A stretch of DNA of 9,604 nt from DATIGJ01 sp035644155 (lineage in GTDB: Bacteria; Patescibacteriota; Microgenomatia; Levybacterales; UBA12049), in the NCBI GenBank assembly GCA_035644155.1, contig DASQPC010000042.1, positions 1 through 9,604 on the forward strand, given 5' to 3'. The position numbers and the translations under genes were made by a program. The notes below the pieces were generated by a model. It was not told the DNA's origin and searched no databases. It saw only the letters and a program-made list of their open reading frames with translations. How positions within the stretch are numbered: position 1 is the stretch's first letter; each line of letters opens with the position of its first letter. Shown piece by piece: positions 5,928-9,604 of the stretch.

Positions 5928-6395
5928 ATGATAGAAATAGAAGCAGGAAGTAGCAGAAGAAATTTTGAACAAACCATCACTCGCTTCGCACAAGAAGAGA
6001 TGGAACGAGCAGCAGAAGCAGCAGTAACGCAAGCGCACAGAAAACAATATGGGTTGTTCGGGAGAGATAGAGATACAGATCTAATAGATAAAGCAATTCA
6101 ACAAAGAAACTTAGTTGAGGAAATTGCAAAATTGACTTATACAGAAAATAATAACACACAAAAAATTGGTGGTATACTTCCAGATGGCACAACCCTTAGT
6201 CTCACTATTACAAGAATCCCAGGGGTTATTTGGAGTTCAAGACCAGATAGTCAAACCAGCTATGAAGGAACTATCAATAAAAAAGATATAGTAACAAAAG
6301 AGGCTTCAGATCTTGCTAATCGGTATCTCCCAGTTCTGCAAGAACGGCATCGACAAGTAAGAGAACTTATCTCTCAGCCAATGCGAAACAAGTAG
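5928..6395 (+). CDS. Hypothetical protein, 155 aa, apparently leaderless
   Basis: The start is placed at the ATG at 5928, beginning MIEIEAGSSRRNFEQTITRF; the in-frame TTG at 5919 overlaps the -10 box and is unlikely. Residues about 1-60 are rich in Glu, Gln, Ala and Arg and predicted helical, possibly coiled coil (FAQEEMERAAEAAVTQAHRK). A middle part (about 80-125) has beta-type alternation with ILPDGTTLSLTITRIPGVIW. The C-terminal 30 residues are again helical and basic. There is no signal peptide or membrane segment, so it is probably cytoplasmic. I recognise no family or catalytic motif. It is transcribed divergently from the T-box leader by a strong promoter and ends 32 bp before the convergent TIM-barrel gene. 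Codon use looks like its neighbours, and the clean promoter supports a real gene. Confidence 0.75.
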   Translation: MIEIEAGSSRRNFEQTITRFAQEEMERAAEAAVTQAHRKQYGLFGRDRDTDLIDKAIQQRNLVEEIAKLTYTENNNTQKIGGILPDGTTLSLTITRIPGVIWSSRPDSQTSYEGTINKKDIVTKEASDLANRYLPVLQERHRQVRELISQPMRNK

Positions 6396-6427
6396 GATAG
6401 CTTTATCATTTACAAATATGGAACTAT

Positions 6428-7204
6428 TTAGCTTCTTAAGATAGCCAGTGATCGTTTTATCGCATCGAAGTTATAAGAAAAGGGTTGAATAAGATGCGGA
6501 TAGTAAATCTCAAAAGTGAGTAAGCCTTTATACTGATTCTTCTCTAACGCCTGCATAAATGGTTTTGTCTGAAAGTCACCAAGGTAAAGCGGCAAATGAT
6601 TTTTGTCCTTAGCAAAGCTGCTCAAATGAATATTACCAACTTTTGGAAGTAATTTTTGAAACCATGATTCTTTTTGAGGAGCACGAAGACGGAGATGATC
6701 GATATCAAGATTTAATTTAAAACCAAATTCATCAACAACTTTACTCAATTGTTGTATATCACTTCCCGAATCATTAAGCGGGAAAAAAGTACTTAACAAT
6801 TTAAGCCCATAACTGTTCGGTAAATTTTCAAGAAATACTTCAATTTTTTTCTTTTCTTGTATTTGTGCAAGTCGTCTAAAGTAGCTACGCATGCGTTTAT
6901 CTGTCAATGAAACTTTGGGAAGTGGATGAAAGACAATTTTGTTTGTCCCAACTGCCTTAGCAAAATCAATAAAATCTTCATCAAAATAAAGTCCCAATCC
7001 TCCCCAGGCGGGTTGGTGAATACTGGTAATAGGAAGATGATATTTGCGTGATAATTCTCGTAGTTTGCTACTTCTAAAGCGTGATTTTATGCCAATCACC
7101 AACTCAACACCATCAACACCGGTCTCACAAAGACCCCGAAAAAGATATTCCAAATCGAAAAATAAAGGAGCAAAATCAGTAATCGAGGTGCTTATCCGAA
7201 GCAT
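6428..7204 (-). CDS. Xylose-isomerase-like TIM-barrel protein (sugar isomerase/epimerase superfamily)
   Basis: A 258-residue single-domain protein. Its conserved barrel motifs are GVELV (32-36, E34), TSIHQP (60-65, H63), VFHP (91-94, H93), VFLENLP (123-129, E126), LNLDIDHL (164-171, D167 and H170), NIHLSS (191-196, H193) and LTFEIYYP (229-236, E232). The E126/D167/H193/E232 set matches the metal ligands of ketose 3-epimerases such as D-tagatose 3-epimerase, and D167-x-x-H170 also fits. Endonuclease IV shares this fold, but its D-x-H pair is not obvious here (D210-F-Q), so DNA repair is less likely. It starts 11 bp after the gnd stop, the last gene of the zwf-gnd unit, which suggests a role on a pentose or hexose (phosphate), for example after ribulose-5-phosphate. 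That role is an inference. No Shine-Dalgarno is seen. Confidence 0.8.
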   Translation of the reverse strand: MLRISTSITDFAPLFFDLEYLFRGLCETGVDGVELVIGIKSRFRSSKLRELSRKYHLPITSIHQPAWGGLGLYFDEDFIDFAKAVGTNKIVFHPLPKVSLTDKRMRSYFRRLAQIQEKKKIEVFLENLPNSYGLKLLSTFFPLNDSGSDIQQLSKVVDEFGFKLNLDIDHLRLRAPQKESWFQKLLPKVGNIHLSSFAKDKNHLPLYLGDFQTKPFMQALEKNQYKGLLTFEIYYPHLIQPFSYNFDAIKRSLAILRS

Positions 7205-7215
7205 AGAAAATAAAG

Positions 7216-8163
7216 TTATTGTGAGGTGCTACTCTTCCCTTCCTCATGACCACCAAATTCATGCCGCATAGCTTGTACCAATTTTGCAGTAAAAGTATCT
7301 TGAATTGCTTTATCATAGGAAGATTTATTACGAAATTCCAATGCCTTTTCAATAACATCAACCGGCATCTGTTCCTCTTTTCCCTGCTCAACCGTCCAAG
7401 CTCCTTCGCCATTTTGACCAATAACACCATCAGTTTGTGCAAGTGTTGGATCTTTTGAAAGAGCATCAATAACCATATCAATCAAAAAACTTGAAACAAT
7501 ACTTCCCTCTTGCCAAGTATTTGCGATATCAATTAAGTTAAAATTGTATTTTGTTTTAGAAAGAATACCAAAACCTTCAGCAATTGCTTGCATCATGCCA
7601 TATTCAACACCATTGTGAATCATTTTGACAAAATGCCCAGACCCGCCAGGACCAAAGTAAGTAAAAATACCACTTGGCTGACTCAGACTTTCAAGAAGAG
7701 GTTGCATATATGCATAAGCATCTTGGTCACCACCAACCATTAATGAGAACCCGTTTTCCAAACCATGAATTCCACCTGATACGCCAATACCTAAAAATTT
7801 TATACCTCTTGTCTTAAACATTTCAGCTCTTCGATCTGTATCTTTGTAATTGGCATTTCCCCCATCAATGACAATGTCTCCGCCTTCAGCAAATGTGCTA
7901 ACTTCTTGCAAAACTGCTTCTGTTGCCTCACCTGCTGGAAGCATTGACCAAATAACACGGGGCTTAAGAAGTGTTGTTCGTAATTCTGCAATAGAATGGA
8001 CTATTGCTAATTGTTGATTGACGATAAGTTCTGCTTTTTCAATACGAAGTTTTCCCAAAACTTCAGGCGACCTATTCCAAACAACAACTTTGTGGCCCTG
8101 ACCTATCAGTTTCTCTACAATACTTCTCCCCATTTTCCCAAGACCTAAGAGCGCAATTTGCAT
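7216..8163 (-). CDS. gnd: 6-phosphogluconate dehydrogenase (decarboxylating), short type
   Basis: Converts 6-phosphogluconate to ribulose-5-phosphate and CO2 with reduction of NAD(P). The start is placed at the ATG at 8163, giving 315 residues that begin directly with the dinucleotide fold MQIALLGLGKMG (GxGxxG at 7-12). An open extension to 8244 would overlap zwf and adds an unrelated sequence. N30-R31-S32 after the second strand is typical of NADP binding. DGGNANYKDTDRR (100-112), GVSGGIHGLENG (127-138) and GHFVKMIHNGVEYGMMQ (176-192) follow. The last carries the catalytic lysine K180 with H183, N184 and E187. At about 300 residues it belongs to the short (YqeC/GndA-like) class that lacks the long C-terminal repeat of the E. 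coli enzyme. It follows zwf by 10 bp and precedes the TIM-barrel gene by 11 bp, so it is clearly operonic. Confidence 0.93.
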   Translation of the reverse strand: MQIALLGLGKMGRSIVEKLIGQGHKVVVWNRSPEVLGKLRIEKAELIVNQQLAIVHSIAELRTTLLKPRVIWSMLPAGEATEAVLQEVSTFAEGGDIVIDGGNANYKDTDRRAEMFKTRGIKFLGIGVSGGIHGLENGFSLMVGGDQDAYAYMQPLLESLSQPSGIFTYFGPGGSGHFVKMIHNGVEYGMMQAIAEGFGILSKTKYNFNLIDIANTWQEGSIVSSFLIDMVIDALSKDPTLAQTDGVIGQNGEGAWTVEQGKEEQMPVDVIEKALEFRNKSSYDKAIQDTFTAKLVQAMRHEFGGHEEGKSSTSQ

Positions 8164-8173
8164 AGTAATTTTA

Positions 8174-9604
8174 TTATAACCACTTTCTTCCATCTTTTTC
8201 AATAAGATGAGAGGCATTAGCTGGACCAAAACTTCCAGCATCATAGTGAGAAGGTTCGGATTTATTGTTTTCCCAGCCTTCTAAAATTGTTGAAATAAGT
8301 TGCCAAGAACTTTCTAACTCATCCGAACGATTAAACAACATCTGGTCTCCTGCCATAATATCCAGAAGCACCTTTTCATAAGCACTAACAATATAACTCC
8401 CAAAAGTATGCTTATACGAAAACTGCATCGAAACCGTATCAAGACTCAGACTTGTTCCTGGTTTTTTGGCGATAACACGAAGATCTATTCCTTCATCAGG
8501 TTGAATACGAATAGTAAGCACATTTCCTATTTCCGGACAGCCTGCTTCTTTAAAAAGCACGTGGCACGTTTGTCGAAAAACAACTTTGATATCAACTCGA
8601 TTTTCTGCCAATGCCTTTCCTGCACGAAGATAAAAAGGCACATCATAAAAACGATCAGTGTCAACGGAGAGTTTCATGCCGACAAAAGTCTCTGTTTGTG
8701 AACCAGGAACAACATCTTTTTCATCCAGATAGCCGTCGTACTGTCCACGAACAACATATTTATCAACATCCTCAAGGGCAATCGGACGAATAGCAGTAAT
8801 TGCATTTGCCCTCGCATCTCGGACACTTTCTCTGGAAAAGCTTTTTGGCTGTTCCATTGCAACGGTTGCAAGAAGCTGTAATAAATGATTTTGGGCAACA
8901 TCACGAAGGATACCGACACCATCAAAAAATTTGCCTCGATTGCTAATACCTTTTTTTTCAGCCCAGGTAATCTGCACATGATCGATATAATCTTTGTTCC
9001 AGACTGGCTCAAAAATACTATTGGCAAAACGAAAAGCAATCATATTCTGTACTGTTTCTTTACCAAGATAATGATCAACACGAAAAATTTGCTTTTCTTC
9101 AAAGATCTCTGCCAATCTTTTATCCAAGTTGCGAGCGGTTGTAATATCTTTTCCGAACGGTTTTTCAATTACCAAACGAGTCCACTTTTCTGAACCCTGC
9201 CCACAGCCTTCAGACAATTTTGTCTCGTGTAAGTTTTTGAGAATTGGCTCATAATTATCAGGAGGCGTTGCCAAATAAAATAATCGAGTAATGCATGCTC
9301 CAATTTTTTGATCAAAGGTGTTTAATTTTTGAATTAATGCTTCATAGCCTTCTTTTTCATCAAATAAACCTTGTTGATAATAAATATTTTTGGCAAAAGA
9401 TTCCCAGTCTGGATCTTCGTGCAAAAGATCCAATTCGTCACAAAGCATGTTGCTATATTCTTGATTCGTGAAAGGTCTTCTGGCAAATCCGACCATAAAA
9501 AATTCTTGACCGAGTAAGTTTTGTTTATACAAAGAAAACAGTGCCGGTAACAATTTATGCTTTGCCAAATCACCTGTTCCACCAAAGAGAATAAAAACAA
9601 AAGG
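8174..9604 (-). CDS. zwf: Glucose-6-phosphate 1-dehydrogenase (5' end cut by window edge)
   Basis: Oxidises glucose-6-phosphate to 6-phosphogluconolactone with NADP, the first step of the oxidative pentose-phosphate pathway. The reading frame continues past the TTG at 9568 to the window edge, giving 476 visible residues that begin PFVFILFGGTGDLAKHKLLP. The GGTGDLAKHKL segment is the conserved N-terminal nucleotide-binding motif, so only a few residues are missing. EKPFGKD lies at about 147-153. The active-site signature RVDHYLGKE is at about 175-183, followed by MIAFRFANSIFEPVWN and WAEKKGISNRGKFFDGVGILRDVAQNHLLQ. FYLRAGKAL and the C-terminal FNRSDELESSWQLISTIL are also standard. The length is normal for the family. 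It is the first visible gene of a zwf-gnd-TIM-barrel unit. No lactonase gene (pgl) is visible in the window. Confidence 0.95.
   Translation of the reverse strand, partial: PFVFILFGGTGDLAKHKLLPALFSLYKQNLLGQEFFMVGFARRPFTNQEYSNMLCDELDLLHEDPDWESFAKNIYYQQGLFDEKEGYEALIQKLNTFDQKIGACITRLFYLATPPDNYEPILKNLHETKLSEGCGQGSEKWTRLVIEKPFGKDITTARNLDKRLAEIFEEKQIFRVDHYLGKETVQNMIAFRFANSIFEPVWNKDYIDHVQITWAEKKGISNRGKFFDGVGILRDVAQNHLLQLLATVAMEQPKSFSRESVRDARANAITAIRPIALEDVDKYVVRGQYDGYLDEKDVVPGSQTETFVGMKLSVDTDRFYDVPFYLRAGKALAENRVDIKVVFRQTCHVLFKEAGCPEIGNVLTIRIQPDEGIDLRVIAKKPGTSLSLDTVSMQFSYKHTFGSYIVSAYEKVLLDIMAGDQMLFNRSDELESSWQLISTILEGWENNKSEPSHYDAGSFGPANASHLIEKDGRKWL

Noticed and set aside
8164..8244. 27-residue N-terminal extension of gnd
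   Set aside because: It overlaps the end of zwf, and the family begins directly at the nucleotide-binding fold (MQIALLGLGKMG).
9566..9568. TTG start for zwf
   Set aside because: This TTG encodes the Leu of the conserved GGTGDLAKHK motif; the gene continues past the window edge.

Overview
The window is an AT-rich bacterial chromosome segment with compact, closely spaced housekeeping genes. Several features suggest a Candidate Phyla Radiation (Patescibacteria)-type genome: most starts have no Shine-Dalgarno sequence, some promoters sit so close to the ATG that the mRNAs would be leaderless, and small membrane or exported proteins of unknown function lie between conserved enzymes. This placement is an inference. 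TGA ends at least one gene (the ornithine cyclodeaminase), so the glycine-TGA code of Gracilibacteria/Absconditabacteria does not fit. No mobile element, tRNA, rRNA or CRISPR array is visible.

Layout: (1) 1-1170, minus strand: a DHH/MYG1-like putative phosphoesterase, then a HIT-family nucleotide-binding protein whose start overlaps the preceding stop; the HIT gene runs off the left edge. (2) 1259-2741, plus strand: a two-gene unit encoding a small C-terminally anchored, Pro/Thr/Ser-rich membrane protein and an exported cysteine/histidine-rich protein of unknown function. The latter carries seven regularly spaced cysteine pairs. (3) 2760-5861, minus strand: the most informative region. A consensus promoter (TTGACA-17-TATAAT) drives a roughly 265-nt leader containing a T-box antiterminator and a competing 20-bp terminator followed by seven U. 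Downstream are ornithine cyclodeaminase (ocd, ornithine to proline) and prolyl-tRNA synthetase (proS). (4) 5891-6395, plus strand: a divergently transcribed, apparently leaderless 155-aa protein of unknown function. (5) 6428-9604, minus strand: zwf (glucose-6-phosphate dehydrogenase, cut by the right edge), gnd (6-phosphogluconate dehydrogenase) and a xylose-isomerase-like TIM-barrel protein, separated by about 10 bp each.

How the parts work together: the T-box should sense uncharged tRNA, most likely tRNA-Pro from the genes it controls, and raise both proline synthesis and proline charging in one response. A second promoter in the 18-bp ocd-proS gap could keep proS expressed when the T-box terminates. 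The zwf-gnd pair is the oxidative pentose-phosphate route to NADPH and ribulose-5-phosphate, and the TIM-barrel protein may act on a nearby sugar (phosphate). The 5' part of the T-box leader does not fold by eye into the usual long stem I with an obvious specifier loop. That leader and the cysteine-repeat protein are the two most unusual items in the window.
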